Part shown: one piece after another, positions 6,545 to 7,111 of the stretch
Position numbering within the stretch: the first letter of the stretch is position 1
Layout of the letters: every line of letters starts with the position of its first letter
Origin: Verrucomicrobiales bacterium
GTDB lineage: Bacteria > Verrucomicrobiota > Verrucomicrobiia > Verrucomicrobiales > Akkermansiaceae
DNA length: 7,111 nt
Assembly (NCBI GenBank): GCA_002729295.1
Contig: PBTU01000002.1
Location: 1-7,111 of the forward strand
Reading direction: 5' to 3'
Position numbers and translations under genes: made by a program
Notes under the pieces: model-generated
What the model saw: only the letters and a program-made list of their open reading frames with translations
The model's database searches: none
What the model was told of the DNA's origin: nothing

Positions 6545-6991
6545 TTAATACTTGCCCTTTCTCGCTTGCGCCGGCGATCTGGTTTTTCTCTTACCACCGG
6601 AAACAGAAGAAGATTTCCCGGCGATTGGCACACCTCTTCGGCCTCGTCTCGCCGCAGGCGACGTCGCGACGGACGGCGCCGGGACGATGGTTTTCCCTTT
6701 CGGCTTGTACGCGGGTTTCGCGGCGGACTTTTTCGCGGCCGGAGACTTTTTAACCGGAGCAGCGGAGGAGGAAGACTTTCTCACTCTCTTCGTCGCCGCG
6801 TTGGCGTCGCCGACGGAGAGGAACCCGAAGGACAACACCGCGGCGGAGAGGAAGTCTCTCTTGGATAAAGATTCCGAGCTGATCGCTTTGGCTTGGATGG
6901 AAGATCTCTTGATTTTGGATTGTTGCTTTTTTTGCGCGGCAACATTTACTTTCGTGGCGCAAAAAGATGCGGATTGAGTCATAGAAAACAT
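6545..6991 (-). CDS. Small basic H1-like protein with plastid/thylakoid-lumen-type presequence
   Basis: I do not recognise a named family. The 148-residue product begins like a green-algal plastid transit peptide (1-40, Ser/Ala/Lys/Gln-rich, only acid at 40). Next comes a signal resembling thylakoid Tat/Sec targeting: KRDFL (44-48), a hydrophobic core (about 47-60) and ANA|A with predicted cleavage after 65. The remaining 83 residues contain 24 Lys/Arg and no Asp/Glu, made of Ala, Pro, Ser, Lys and Gly with three SPA-based basic repeats (83-88, 111-116, 139-145), like histone H1 tails or bacterial AlgP-type proteins. It converges on the SLC49-like gene. ATG 6991 is the only ATG in frame upstream of the presequence within the window, but the frame stays open to the right edge, so a longer N-terminus cannot be excluded. 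The opposite strand is also open here; the targeting signal decides the strand. Confidence 0.68.
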   Translation of the reverse strand: MFSMTQSASFCATKVNVAAQKKQQSKIKRSSIQAKAISSESLSKRDFLSAAVLSFGFLSVGDANAATKRVRKSSSSAAPVKKSPAAKKSAAKPAYKPKGKTIVPAPSVATSPAARRGRRGVPIAGKSSSVSGGKRKTRSPAQARKGKY

Positions 6992-7111
6992 CTTACGTGT
7001 TGTGTTGAGTGCGTGTTTACGTGCGTATCGTTGAAGTCGAAGCGTATCTCGATGCGAAAAGTGACGATACGATGATGTGTGAGAGACGGAAAAAAGATAC
7101 TCTCGTTTCCC
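6992..7111 (-). promoter_or_regulatory. Upstream region of minus-strand gene with three GATACG elements
   Basis: Three copies of GATACG/CGTATC lie at 7024-7029, 7043-7048 and 7066-7071, the outer two forming an 8-bp inverted repeat (7024-7031 with 7064-7071). GATACG fits the plant LUX/GARP consensus GATWCG. CACGTAA occurs twice on the gene's own strand (6993-6999 and 7017-7023). No ATG is found on the minus strand here and no clear TATA box is visible, so part of it may be 5' UTR. Confidence 0.4.

Noticed and set aside
6552..6977. 141-codon plus-strand frame opposite the small basic protein
   Set aside because: It has no family resemblance, while the minus strand shows a coherent transit peptide, hydrophobic core, AxA site and compositionally uniform tail. 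Kept as the main alternative.

Overview
The window looks like nuclear DNA of a compact-genome green picoalga in the Mamiellophyceae. Base composition is moderate and all genes are intronless, which fits a Bathycoccus-type genome better than the GC-richer Ostreococcus or Micromonas. The reasons are long uninterrupted eukaryotic reading frames, each with an N-terminal organelle-targeting extension; plant or algal plastid protein families; very short intergenic gaps; TATA-like promoters with no ribosome-binding sites; and CT/GA, CG, CA and TA microsatellites confined to the non-coding parts. The genus is an inference and could be wrong.

Layout: 1-683 is a low-complexity upstream region holding a (CA)6(TA)10 promoter-like tract. 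684-2987 (+) encodes a KEA3-type plastid K+/H+ antiporter that lacks the usual C-terminal KTN/RCK regulatory domain. After only 56 bp, 3044-4198 (+) encodes an LdhA-type D-lactate dehydrogenase with a targeting extension; the 56-bp spacer contains a perfect plant-type Evening Element. 4199-4388 holds a T-rich 3' region and a TATA box. 4389-6107 (+) encodes a major facilitator superfamily transporter resembling the SLC49/FLVCR family behind a long Ser/Arg/Pro-rich, transit-peptide-like N-terminus. 6108-6544 is a convergent intergenic region with a (CT)11 tract and an unconvincing open frame. 6545-6991 (-) encodes a small protein with a bipartite plastid/thylakoid-lumen-type presequence followed by a very basic, histone-H1-like tail. 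6992-7111 is its upstream region and carries three GATACG elements.

All four proteins appear to be nucleus-encoded and organelle-directed. The clearest functional theme is plastid energy balance: KEA3 adjusts the proton motive force, and D-LDH reoxidises NADH in the dark. The clock-type motifs near the D-LDH gene and the small minus-strand gene suggest day/night control, but this is inference. No mobile element, CRISPR array, tRNA or rRNA was seen. The most interesting points are the KEA3 without its KTN domain, the lumen-targeted H1-like protein, the possible plastid SLC49 transporter, the Evening Element and GATACG cluster, and a 5'-to-3' change in G/C skew along the plus-strand genes.
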